Source: Sorex araneus
Lineage: Eukaryota > Chordata > Mammalia > Eulipotyphla > Soricidae
DNA length: 64,000 bases
Assembly (NCBI RefSeq): GCF_027595985.1
Contig: NC_073305.1
Location: forward strand, 29,945,939 to 30,009,938
Direction of reading: 5' to 3'
Shown: in pieces, positions 47,353-58,345 of the stretch
How the letters are laid out: the number at the start of each line of letters is the position of its first letter
Position numbering within the stretch: position 1 is the stretch's first letter
Made by a program: the position numbers and the translations under genes
The notes under the pieces: generated by a model
What the model was told of the DNA's origin: nothing
The model's input: only the letters and a program-made list of their open reading frames with translations
The model's database searches: none

Positions 47353-48429
47353 AAAATCCCAACAGTTCAAATATCCCAGATACATACATGCACTGCCAAA
47401 ATTAGCTTTATCAGCAGTCAACTAAAATTGTTCCCATATAGACACAACATTTATTGCAGAATGCTTACTATGCCCAGCATTCAGAAGCATTTATTTACCA
47501 GAGTCCTCTTTCCAGTGTAAGAAGGTGATTAAGAGACCTCAATGATTTTCAGCTTCTGAATATGGCAAAAGTGCTAGTATTCTAAAATGCAGTCTTTGGC
47601 AATAATAAAGGTCTTTCCATCTGTAGAAATCATTTTTAAATGTTTGGAGTCTGTTTTTTTTTTGATATGTGATCTGATTCTGGGACATAGAATTTAAAAA
47701 GGGGGCAAATTTAGCAAGTGTTGGAAGAGCTCAAACTGCACCTCATTTTTCAGAGAGTCAGAAAATTTAGGGATAAGGAAGAAAACAGAGTGTGCATGTG
47801 TGGAAGTTATTCAGAGTTACTTGGCTGTGGAGTATTAAATAAGGAAGGATGCAACTGAAACTCCAGTTATTTTATGTTCGTCACTAGGATAGCCAATTAC
47901 TTTTCCATTCCACTATAACTTGTTTTATTCTCCATATGACTTCTTTAAAATTTTCTTATAAACCCAAAATTAAAATTCATAGTTAAAAGGCACAGTAATG
48001 TTTTCAATTTAAAGTACTTGTTTGGATTGGTTCTCTTAAAATATTTTTTATCCCTTAATTTATTCTTTTGCTGAGTACAAATTTGCGCAAATGCTATTTC
48101 TTAAAGTAACCCACAGTAAACTATGAAACTCATGAGTCACAGAGGCTGCTGAAACCCAAACCCTCAATGATAAATTTATTTGGTTGAACACTTCATAAAA
48201 AGAAAGAAATATATATATACTATCTATGTTGCAGTGAATTTAGACTAGAGTTCTATATAGATAACCTACTGGCCTTAGTGGCTGATTAGCCAGTTCTTGA
48301 TTTTTAAGTTTATAAACAAGGCATTGATTTCATTCAATTCACCTTTAGAAAAGAAAGCTTCTGTTCTGAACTTAGGTAGACAAAGTTTGGAATTCTCTCT
48401 CGGCTGCTGGGAGTTTTTTTCTATGCTAC

Positions 48430-48431
<2 letters not shown>
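47353..48431. other. Intron 1 stretch without recognised features
   Basis: AT-rich unique DNA. No exon or named repeat. Confidence 0.5.
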
Positions 48432-48476
<45 letters not shown>

Positions 48477-48488
48477 CTCTCTCTCTCT
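48432..48488. repeat. (CT)n microsatellite
   Basis: About 27 CT units with two TATC interruptions. Confidence 0.95.
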
Positions 48489-48504
48489 GTCCCTTTGTAA
48501 ATTT

Positions 48505-48586
48505 AGTGTTGGCCATATCAATGCTATGGACATCATCTCTAATCTACACTGGATAGTGTTGGCTATGCCAATCCTATGAACATCAT
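48505..48586 (+). repeat. Local direct duplication (32-bp unit, 50-bp period)
   Basis: Units at 48505-48536 and 48555-48586 both begin agtgttggc and end acatcat, with about 27 of 32 positions identical. A short duplication just downstream of the CT repeat. Confidence 0.8.
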
Positions 48587-49800
48587 ACTCACTAGAACAT
48601 TCAAGTGTCTTGCATGCTTTGCATATGTCAAATGGTGGATGCTTATGTTGCATCATTCTCTCTTCAGAGACTTGACCTCTGGATTCCCCATTCTGCTCCA
48701 CCTCTCCTGTTGTAAGTATATTCTCAACCGAGTAACTTCTGTCCTTTTCCTACTTTCTCAAAACCCCCATACTTCAGAAATAGGCTTCTCCTTGAAAGCA
48801 GGCTATACTATGTTCCTCTCCTTTGCTGATCTCATACTTACATTTAAAAGGAAGAAGGTTACATTTGCTATTTTTATCTCTCAATCTTCTACATCCATCA
48901 CAAAGGTCAGGTACAAAGCTACTCTTTGTTTAAAATATCTTAGTTTCATGGTACGTAGAGATATCACAGACCCTTAATAAATCATTTGTTGAACAAATTT
49001 CAATGTATAAACATAGACTATCTTTTCTACTAGGTTTTAAAAGAAAGTGATTTATCTGCCATTTCAAGAGTTTTTAAAAGAATTGAGTAAGTCATCCTTG
49101 CCCAAGACACCTGTTTCTGTACTGTTTACATTCTGGTCTTCCACTTTGCCAAGTGGTGGTCTCCCCAGTACTGCATCTATAACCAGGTGGTAGTGAAAGA
49201 AATCCTCATCTCTCCCACTCTTAGAATACTAATCATTAGTTCTGGGATCAAAGCTCAAGTGATAACACACTTGCCTTGCATATGTGAAATCCAGAACCCC
49301 TTCATGCCAATACAGTTCAAATATAAAAAGTTAAGTCTTGCTAAAAAGTTCAACTAACTCTTCAGAGAAGCTAAGTAGTCCCAAAATGTCTTTGACTTAA
49401 CCATAAGATGTGTTGGTGTGTTTTTAGCTATGGACTTAGGTATTTGATGCCCTTGCAGATGTCTTTATTTTACTGGGAGTCATGAAATAACTACTTCTAG
49501 CTTGTCCGACTTATTTTATTCTGGGTGTGAGGCTATTGAGAACAGCCAATAGACTCTTGCCACCTGGTCTCAGGGACCATGGGGCATTGGTTGCCAGCCA
49601 CACAACTTTGACTGCTGTCTGCCAGATGGTCTCAGAAATGCTAACTGAATTAAAAACCTTTTCCAGACCAAGTCACTCAATTGTGGGCCCATATGCTGAT
49701 CAGAGCCTCAGGGCTTATAATCATTTAAGAGACCAGGCTTAGGAGAAAAGCATATGGGAAGAATTTTAAGATGAGAAATGCATGTGCAAGATAGCAAGGT
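48587..49800. other. Intron 1 stretch without recognised features
   Basis: No exon. An open frame at 48576-48977 has no recognisable domain or splice context. Confidence 0.45.
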
Positions 49801-49861
49801 GTGTGTATATATATGTATATATGTATATATATGTATATATATACATATATATATATATATT
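49801..49861. repeat. TA/TG-rich microsatellite with dyad symmetry
   Basis: Alternating TA with periodic GTA, then ATACATATATA. The tract is nearly self-complementary and could extrude a cruciform. Confidence 0.9.
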
Positions 49862-50195
49862 AGTACTTTCAAAGTGAGCAGAGAAAGAGAAGAATTTGCC
49901 ATGTATTGGATTCTTTCTGGCCTTCCTTCTCAAAGTATGATTTGGTGGCCTTGGCATTATCTAGAAATATTTTCTACCTTTAAAAGGAAGTTTGGCAACA
50001 TCTGTTCTAGGTGTTGGCAAGGGAGGGACTTCGTGCATGTGACTGAGGAGAGTCCATTTTGATGACTTTAAGTCTAGAAAATTACCCTTGTTAGTGTGAA
50101 TGAGCTTCAGGCAAGGAGTTAGAAGAAATTATTCCTCAAGACGGTAGCATTGATTACTGCCCAAAATTCCAACCTGCCAGAAGACTGTAGGTGTC

Positions 50196-50420
50196 TTCTT
50201 CCTGTTGCTCATTGATCTGCTCGAGTGGGCACCAGTAATGTCTCCATTATGAGAGTTGTTGTTACTGTTTTGGGCACATAATACACCATGGGTAATTTGC
50301 CAGGCTCTGCCGTGCAGGTGGGATACTCTCAGTAGCTTGCCGAGCTCTCCGAGAAGGACGGAGGAATCAAACCTGGGTCGACTGCATGCAACCCTACCCG
50401 CTGTGCTATCGCTACAGTTC
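50196..50420 (-). mobile_element. Type B SINE, antisense
   Basis: 'gttgctcattgatctgctcg', 'cagtaatgtctccattatg', 'gtaatttgccaggctctg', 'ggaatcaaacctgggtcg', 'ctacccgctgtgctatcgct'. A short internal deletion removes the 'gcaaggcaaacg' part. Confidence 0.9.
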
Positions 50421-50454
50421 TAGTTGACTATAAACTTCATATTTGGTAGCCCAA

Positions 50455-50765
50455 CAATAAATTTTTAAAAATCTTTTATTTGTGAATTACTGTGAGGTAC
50501 AGTTGCAGACTTACAAACTTTCATGCTTGTGCTTCAGTCATAAAATAATCGAGTACCCATCCCTCCACCAGTGCCCATTTTCCACCACCAGTGATCACAG
50601 CATCCCTCCCACCACCCTCCACCCCACCCCACCTCTGTGGCAGGGCATTCCCTTTTGCTCTCTCTCTCCTTTTGGGTGTTGTGGTATAATAGAGGTATTA
50701 TGTGGCCATCATGTTCAGTCTATAGGCCTCCCATGCTGGGAAAAGGGAAACCCAACAATGCTTTA
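50455..50765 (-). mobile_element. LINE-1 3' end, antisense
   Basis: 'ttgtgaattactgtgaggtac', 'gtacccatccctccacc', 'ccaccaccagtgatcac', 'catccctcccaccaccctcc', 'ggcctcccatgctgggaa'. Same tail family as 7683-7975 in reverse. Confidence 0.75.
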
Positions 50766-50799
50766 AGTCAATCACTATTCACCATTAGAGGTTAAACAC

Positions 50800-51230
50800 A
50801 TTCTTTTTTCATTTTCATTTTTGTTTATTTATTTTTTATTTTTTAATTGAATCACTGTGAGATACAGTTACAGACTTTCACAATTAAGTTTCATTCATAT
50901 AATGATCGAGCACCCATCCCTCCACCAGTGCACATTTTAGACCACTAATGTTCCCAGTATCCCTCCCACCACCCCCACCCCTTCCCACCCCCTGCCTCTG
51001 TGGCAGATGCATTCCTTCTTACTTTCTCTCTACTTTGGGGCAGTATAATTTGCAATACAGATACTAAGAGACCATCATTTTTTGGTCCTTAGTCTACTTT
51101 CACCATGCATCTTCCATCCGGAGCAGTTCCTCCAGCCATCATTGACTTAGTGATCTCATCTCTATTCCAGCTGCCTTCTGTCCCAGCTCATAAGGCAGGC
51201 TTCCAGCCGTAGGGCAATCATCCAGGCCTT
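50800..51230 (-). mobile_element. Second antisense LINE-1 3' end
   Basis: 'ttaattgaatcactgtgag', 'gcacccatccctccacc', 'atgttcccagtatccctccc', then more 3' UTR: 'ttggtccttagtctactttc', 'ctattccagctgccttctg', 'ctcataaggcaggcttccag'. Extends further into the L1 than the copy just upstream. Confidence 0.75.
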
Positions 51231-53282
51231 TGTGTTAAATACATTCTTGAGGCTTTGTTTTTGAATATGTGCAAAGTATACGCGGAAGCATGGTGAGTTC
51301 TCTCTACCTGTTGCCATGGATTATTTGAAATGTGTGTATTTATACCAATTTTAGAGACTCTGCTATAGAATATAAATAAGAGCTTAATGGACATTTGTAG
51401 AATCAATTTATTCTTAAACCCCTCTCCCCAAAAATCCCAGCTTGCTACAAAACAGTAGTAGACATATGAAATGGATAGAAAGACACACTGCATGCATTTT
51501 TTTATGATGTTCTTAGGATGATTTGTCAAATCTTGGGACTTTACCTAATAGTTTAGTTAGTAGACAATTCTATTTTAAAGAGATTAACCATGACTTCTAT
51601 CCAGAAATCTTTGTGTATTTTTCTGGAATAAGTCTGAACCTTTGACTGTGAACTCTCACCTTCAAAGACAACAGCATCATTCCAGATTGAGACACAGTCA
51701 AGCAGTTACTTAATTCATTTTCTCAAAATCAGGAACTTCTGTGTCTCAGCAGCGGGTTCAAGGAAAATGTACCCTAAAATGAGGAAGACAGTCTGAGCTA
51801 GACTAAAGGTCTTGAGTGATGAATCATGGGCTAGTTGGAAGAGCGGTGAAAGAATGGGCCACGGGACACTGTCAGATGCTGAAATAAGTTGCCATGATCA
51901 CTTTCTTCCCCTAGGGAGTGACTTTCTAGAGGAGAAACATTTTGATTGGAACTTCATTCTGTAGAATCTTCTTCAATAACCAGTTTGCCCACGATGGCTA
52001 TAAAATTTCCTCAGGCTCCTATCTTGCTCACAGAGCGTCAATACACATCCTACTACAACACCTTCATGTGAAAGCATCTTAATTACAGACCCTTAGGAGA
52101 GCAATTTAACAGTCAGAATCGAAGGGAATTTTAAAGTTCATTAGGATTTGCTATAGGGTTAATTCGGTGCCTTTTGTTGGGTTATTGTTTAGAGTACAAT
52201 CCTTTTCTGGCTTTTTCTGAATATGCATTTGCTTCTCATTCCTTGACTTGACACACCTTCCGTGTTAAGCACAAAGTATTAGATTCGTCTTATGAAGTCA
52301 GGATAGTAGCTTCTTTCCTCTAGCCTGCAAGGCACAGATACAATGGTGTGGCAGTGGTATCCTTCACCACCCATTGCCCCCACTAGGCCTGCACCCCACT
52401 CTAATTATCAGTGTGCTGCTCCCTAGTGTGTTAGCAATAACCATTGAGGACTCTGGGATTGGCCCAAATAATGCTTAATGTCCTGCAAACAATCAGGGAA
52501 CCACTTTCTGAAGCAATGAAGCCAAAGTTTCTGTGTCTCTATCTGCCTCCTCATTCAGAGGAAGTTAAGGCTTTTTGTCAAAATTCGGTGAGCCCTTTCC
52601 CCCAGCAAAATGAAAGCTGCTGTTAAGCTCCTACACCTGCTTCTGTACACCACAGAGATACACACTCACGAAGGAGAAAACTGACTTAAAGCAAGTCTGT
52701 AAATACCTTTGCAGGCTAAAATGGTTAAGGTGGGAGGCCTGTTAGTGGCAAAGGCAGTTGGCTGGCTGGTTGGGGAGTGGGTGGGAATTGTAGTGAATCT
52801 ATCCTGTGCGAAGTCTTGGGGGAAAACAAGAACAAATGGATGAAGCTAAAATCTGTTTCCCTAAGTGATAGTAAGTTTTACTGCAATAACGGGAATAATG
52901 AGGCTTCCTTGCTGGGGACTCCTATTAAATCCTGTATGTACTTTAGCTAGCACACAGTAGTTACTTCCTATTATGAGTTCCCTTTGTGTGCGTTTCCCTA
53001 ACCTCATATACCTAAGTGTCCAGGTATGGAGTAACTTTGTCTGTTTGCCTTGATTTCCCAGAATTTGCTAGAGAGGTTTGCTTTTTCTGGGCCTCCAAAG
53101 TAGGACTGTATCCACTGACCCATGCAGGCCTCTAGGCACTATCCATGGGAGCCCATGCACTGACTTACTTTTCTGGAATAAGTGTAAAACCATAGTAGGC
53201 TGTAGACTGTCACCTTTATGGACAATAGAAGAAGAGGTAGGTGTAAGAATGATGTCCTTGAGCTGGACCCTAGTTGGCCATT
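51231..53282. other. Intron 1 stretch without recognised features
   Basis: Unique DNA with no SINE and no recognisable exon. Confidence 0.5.
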
Positions 53283-53421
53283 CTTTATTCTGTCTCTGTC
53301 TCTCTGTCTCTCTCTCTTCCTTTCTCTCTCTCCCTCCCTCCCTCCTTCCCTGCCTTCTTGTTTGATTTTTGCTGGTCCCTGCCTCCTTCCCTGCCTCCTT
53401 GCTTGATTCTTGCTGGTCCCT
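53283..53421. repeat. CT-rich tract followed by a direct duplication
   Basis: An impure CT/CCCT tract (to about 53345) is followed by two adjacent copies of a block of about 45 bp. Each contains 'ccttccctgcct', 'cttg', 'ttgattcttgctggtccc' or its near match (53344-53381 and 53384-53421). Confidence 0.8.
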
Positions 53422-53859
53422 TTTCTGTTGCTTCCCTGTTGATTGTGCTTTGCAGGCATCAGATCTAAGCTACTTATCCTTGTCAACACATCTGCAGCTG
53501 CCAAGGCAGCTTCCAGCATGCTTCTCATCAGTGTGCCTGTCTCTCAGATCACTCTCCTCCTGTCACTTTCCTCACACTTCTTAACTTTTGTTAGAAAAGG
53601 ATTTGCCAGCCCAGAAAAGAAGTCCTGCCCCTCCAAGGTGTGGAAGTGCTAATCACGAAGGTTTAGGCTCATGCTTGGCACAAGGAAATATCTCCCAGGT
53701 TTTAGTGAGGGGCTCCCCTCCACTTCAGTTGGTGTGCGCCCCGTGTGTGTGTGGGGAGGGGTAGGTGGATGGGTGTGTGTGGGGGGGGCTGGGTGGGTGT
53801 GTATGGCAAGAGGGGATCTGTCTTGTGATATTCACCATTGATATTTCAGTACTGTTCTA

Positions 53860-54008
53860 CTTTGCAACTTTGGTGGGTCAGAGATTTCACCCTGGTTGCC
53901 CACTAGAGTCATCTGGGCAGCTTCTAAAAATCCCGATGCCCACACCATCCTCCAAAATAATTAAATGAGCATATCTGGAAGTGGGACCCAGGATTTCATA
54001 ATACTGTT
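53860..54008 (+). mobile_element. MER5-type DNA transposon remnant
   Basis: 'ccactagagtcatctgggc', 'gcttctaaaaatcccgatgc', 'atatctggaagtgggaccc', 'ggatttcataatactg' follow the MER5-type order. The 3' end is truncated. Confidence 0.6.
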
Positions 54009-54029
54009 TTTTGAAACATTGAGTTAATT

Positions 54030-54950
54030 GTATTTTAATTTAAAATTAGCATAATTCTCTTTTATTAAAGTTTTTAGTTTGTAGTTGAAGTAGCATGGTT
54101 GCAACAGTGTTTATGTTACTAATTGCAAAATTACCACCCCTCTTCCATCACTACTAGAATGCCTAAGACCCTCCACCTCTCTCCCCAACCCCCCAACACA
54201 TTACGAATATACACCACCCAAACCTAACTTGGTAACATCTGATTTGTGTTCAAAGGCCTAGGGGTTGAGGGGTTGTTATCATTAGATATTATTATTCCCT
54301 TGCTTTGTTTCTTTATATACCACATGTATTATGTACTTGTTCTTTTCCCTCTGACTAATTTCACTTAATATAATCCCCTCTACCTCCATCGAGTTGTAAC
54401 AAAAACAAGGTTTCATCTCTATTTTTAGGTATGTAGTATATTACACTGTATATCTGTACCATGACCTTTTGTATTATCTATTCATCTGCCAATGCACATT
54501 TGGATGGTCTTCAGATCTTGGCTATTATAGATAGTACTTACAATTAGCATAGCTGTGCATTTATTCTTTTGAGATGAACTTTTTTGTGTTCTTAGGAATA
54601 GATGCCAATAGTTGAGATCACTAGGTATCTAGGATTTCTATTTTTTATTTTTGAGTTGTCACCATGCCGTTTTCCATGTGCCTGAACCAGACAATAGTCC
54701 CACCAACAATGAATGACGTGTCCTTTTCCTTTGCATTCCTGCCAACACTGGCCATTTTGGTCTTCATGATATATGTTATTCTTTTTGGTATAAAGTGATA
54801 TCTCATTATTGTTTTGACTTATATTTTTCCTGGTAATAATGAAGAGCATTTTTATGTGATTCCTGGCTGTGCAGATGCGTTATTTGATAAAGTATTTGTT
54901 TATATCCTCTTCTCCTTTTTCATGGGGCTGATTTTTCACTGTGTTATTGT
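54030..54950 (-). mobile_element. Old LINE-1, antisense, 3' region
   Basis: Reverse L1 3' UTR and ORF2 C-terminal signatures: 'ctaatttcacttaatataat', 'ttatctattcatctgccaat', 'ttggctattatagatag', 'ttttccatgtgcctgaacc', 'cattcctgccaacactgg', 'aaagtgatatctcattat', 'ggggctgatttttcactg'. No open frame. Confidence 0.85.
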
Positions 54951-55087
54951 TTAAAAGTATCCTAGGTGATTTATTTCATTGTGACCCGAGAGTTGTTAGC
55001 CGTTGGTATAACCTGAAATCCTGAAATGCTGGAAACCCGAGTTCCAATTCACGGAGGATTGATTTTTATATTTAACAACAGTAAAGT

Positions 55088-55285
55088 TTCTAGGGCTAGA
55101 GAAGTACTATGTAGTTCAAGGAGCTCACCCTTCTTGTAATCAGCTTGTCTTCAATTTTGGTATTGCATATAGTCCTAAAGCACTACTAGCAAGGTGGTGC
55201 TGAACACAGAGCCAGAAGTATGCCTGGAGTACTGCTAGTTACGGTTCTAAAAGTTCTAAAAATAAATAAATATAAAACAATAAAG
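55088..55285 (+). mobile_element. Old SINE, sense, decayed
   Basis: 'gtttctagggctagagaag', 'agtcctaaagcactactagc', 'ctgaacacagagccagaag', 'gtatgcctggagtactgc', then an AAATAAATAAAT tail. The head is poorly preserved. Confidence 0.6.
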
Positions 55286-55432
55286 CTCTCCAAGAGACAA
55301 ATAGGTGTTTACCTAAAACATGTATATATCAAAAATACCAACAACCATAATAATAATAATTTTGGATCAAATAAGCTACACCTTTTTTTTTTCACAACAA
55401 ACTGTGTCTTTCAGAGAAATATAAAGAGTTGC

Positions 55433-55458
55433 ATTTAGATTCACAAGTGAATCTAAAT
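55433..55458. repeat. Perfect 12-bp inverted repeat
   Basis: atttagattcac, a 2-nt spacer (aa), then gtgaatctaaat. All 12 positions are complementary. Confidence 0.9.
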
Positions 55459-57107
55459 CTAACCATTGTAGAAAAAAATATATGTATTTGTTGTTATGTG
55501 AGTCTCAGATTGAAAACAAATTTCAGAGACCATTTTGGGCTGTATTTTTAGCCAAAGCATAGAGCTCTTGGTCTGGGAGACATTGAGAATTTCAAATATA
55601 GTTCGGTATCTAAAAATACCCTTCCTGAAGTAGGACTTGAGGCCTGAGAGGGATGAATGGGTTTTTTCTTCTATATTTAAAGTCGCCACAAGAAAGTCTA
55701 TCTTACATTTATATATGTTTGTATTTTTAGAGACCCAGGAAGCAGGTGTTATGTACCAAGCAACAAAGAGGGTTACGTGGCAGGGGCAGTGAACAGAAAC
55801 CTAAAAATCTGAAGAGAGGGAGAGAGGCAGGAACCTTTGATGTTAGAAAGGAGCAGACTTTCCACAGATAGAGGATGAACAGACTTGCCTCATGTTTTTG
55901 CAATGGAGATCTGTGCGCCCCGTCTTCCTAAAGGCCAACTACTAGGTCCAGGCTGCATGTGTCGAGGTGCTTCAGCTTTCTTAGTCGAGCATAGAGGTAA
56001 TTATCTTTTAATACATTTCCAGCATTTCCAGGCTTCACTTGACTCTAGACTCATGCCTTTGTTTATGCTATTGCCAGTATAAATGGAGCTCATTGAAGAA
56101 ATCATTGAGGGAGATCTTGTATCCCCTCTCAGCCTATAAAATATATGCTGCAAAGAGCTGTCAACAAATCATGGATGAATATGAATGTATATTAATCGTG
56201 ACACTTGCTTTATCTGCAAACACATTCTGTATCCTTTCCAATTTGGTATGAAGGACCAAATGTAATATCTTGTGCTTCTTCTGTTTTGTGACCAAACATC
56301 CTCTCAGTAAATATTTTCAGACACTTTTTATGTGGCAGGCACTGTCCTTAGCATAGGTGACATGAAATGCAAATAGGCTTAGAAGAACCCATGGAATTTT
56401 TATTTTGACAGTGAAGTTATGAATGAGGAAGTGATTTGAGGGAGTTTGAGCTAGAAAGAAAATCCTTCTATAGGGGATTGCTGTAGACTAGCTCCAGAGC
56501 TGTTTTCTAGAAGAATACCAAGAGCCAGGCCTAAGGCAGGGAAGAACTTGTCTTCCACTTGGAAAAGCCTGTTTCTCCTAAGGAGTGATGAGTCCTGAGT
56601 TGCTGGCGGTGGTGATGAGGTTGAGGGATAAAGTGACAGGGAGACACTCTGAAGGGGTTGCATGACTTGGCCTCACCTGCAGGATTTCAGCATCTCCTCA
56701 GTGTTTTGGATTCTGTCTCAGAGACACCCTAGCCAACACTGGTTTGTCAGCTGATTTCTCTCAGGGCACTGGAGAGAAGTCAGAGTGAAGAGAACTCTTT
56801 ACAGAGAAGACCTTTGACAACTCTACAGGGTGTAGGTCAAGAAAATCCTGCTTTTACCTCCACGTTCTCCCCAGAGGTGGCCCATTTAACTCACACTTTA
56901 GAACTTTGTTCTTTGCAAGCTCTCTACTGATCTGGGTGTGACTTCTAGATTTAGTTCCCACATCCTCTTTGCTTCTCTCTATTTTGGGTTACCCTAACCT
57001 GGTCTTTCCTCATCTATTCACTTGACCAAACTGTCATTTCCTTCAGGGTACTTTCCACTGTGCCACCACCACCTGCGGCTGTGGAACAGGCCAGTCCAGT
57101 GTGTGTG
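55459..57107. other. Intron 1 stretch before exon 2
   Basis: SINE-free. An L2-like fragment is likely at about 56290-56440 ('tttttatgtggcaggcactg', 'tccttagcataggtgac'). No exon is recognised. Confidence 0.5.
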
Positions 57108-57654
57108 CAGGATCACACTAGGTTTGTCCTTTCAGCCTTGCCGCAGGGAGCTTAGTTTACCTCACAGCAATGTCCTTTCTGTATGGACACAGGAAGACAG
57201 TTAATATTATGCTTTGTAACTTGGGAATTGATTGACTCTAATAATGTTTACTCCTGGGCATCTGCTTTCTCAACTCAGTTGCCTTTAGTTCCCAGCACCC
57301 CAAAAGCAGGGTCCTGACGAGGCCCTGAATGGACCCAGGGCAAGCTGTGAGCTACCCTGGCATCAAAATGGGCCAGGCCAAAGTGCCACAACACTCAACT
57401 ATAAGATGAGAGCATGGTCATAGACGAATGCTGTCAGGATCCAAAAGTAACGACAAGACTAGGACCCTGCTGGGGTTAGGAAGACTAATCTGACCTGAGG
57501 ACTGCCGTCTGGAATATACAGTGAGATGTCCTCAGGAAGAACCAAACTTTAAGTTTAATATATCTCTTCCTGTGTCCATACAGAAAGGACATTGCTTTAA
57601 GGTCAACTAAGTTCCCTGCGGCAAGGCTGAAAGGACAAACCCAATGTTATCCTA
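57108..57654. repeat. Inverted repeat upstream of exon 2
   Basis: Arm 1 core at 57121-57196 (ggtttgtcctttcagcc ... acacaggaag) is the reverse complement of arm 2 core at 57566-57641 (cttcctgtgt ... aggacaaacc), with 4 mismatches in 76 positions. A weaker match extends both outer ends by about 13 bp. The 369-bp loop between them is unique. It is not a repeat family I recognise. A transcript of intron 1 could fold here into a long stem 305 nt before the exon 2 acceptor. Confidence 0.93.
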
Positions 57655-57946
57655 CGTGTGTGCTTCAGCCGCTGCAGAGGCTTTTTGTAGAGAGAGAGTG
57701 CCTCGTGATAGTCACTGACAAAGGCAAGAGATTCCTCCAACTGCCCCCACCACACCCACCACTCTACAATGGCCTTGATTACAAACGGTCTCTGGGAAGG
57801 AAACTGGAATCTGATGTGAAAGCATTCTTTCCCCTTTCTTGGTATTCATTCTAAGGACTTCAGGTTTATTTGAAATTGTGTAAGATCATCAGGAATTTAT
57901 TGGCTGCTTAAATAATCATTTCCTGCATCTTCCTCTTCTTTTTTAG

Positions 57947-58115
57947 TTAACAATGACATGATGGCTACGGACAGCAATAGTGCAATGAAGTTTTCACAGT
58001 TGTGTAAATTCTGTGATGTGAGATCATCGACGTGTGACAACCAGAAATCTTGCATGAGCAACTGCAGCATTACGGCCATCTGCGAGAACGCACAAGAAGT
58101 CTGTGTGGCTGTCTG
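57947..58115 (+). CDS. TGFBR2: TGFBR2 coding exon 2 (ligand-binding ectodomain, first half)
   Basis: 169 nt encoding residues 32-88, with codon 32 completed by the last base of exon 1 (G|TT, Val) and Trp88 split TG|G at the end, exactly as in human TGFBR2. The peptide runs [18 protein letters not shown] then LCKFCDV and on to EVCVAVW. Cysteines at 51, 54, 61, 67, 71, 77 and 84 are the conserved set of the three-finger ectodomain, and Asn70-Cys-Ser is the known N-glycosylation sequon. The TGF-beta contact residues Asp55, Ile73, Ile76 and Glu78 are kept; Ser75 of human is Ala here, as in mouse. Other differences from human include Pro48Ser, Phe58Ser and Lys79-Pro80 to Asn-Ala. The acceptor has a strong pyrimidine tract and the donor is gtaagg at 58116. 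The remaining ectodomain, transmembrane and kinase exons lie past the window. Confidence 0.98.
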
Positions 58116-58254
58116 GTAAGGTCGTGCTTTAAGAATTCTTGCCTTTCCCCCTTTTATGGGCAATCTGTGCTGCTCGTACATAGTGTCAGTGTGTCTCCAT
58201 TTCTTAAAAGTAGACACTCATTCTCTATCCTTTACCACCTCTCTTTCAAATATC

Positions 58255-58345
58255 AGCCCTAGCCTTTGCAGTACCAGAGATCAAACCCAGGGACACATGC
58301 TTATAAAGCAGGCACTCTGTTGCTGAGACACATACCGGGCCCTGT
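58255..58345 (-). mobile_element. Old SINE head, antisense
   Basis: 'ctttgcagtaccagagatc', 'aaacccagggacacatgc', 'aagcaggcactctgttgctg', 'agacacataccgggccc'. Head-only fragment. Confidence 0.6.
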
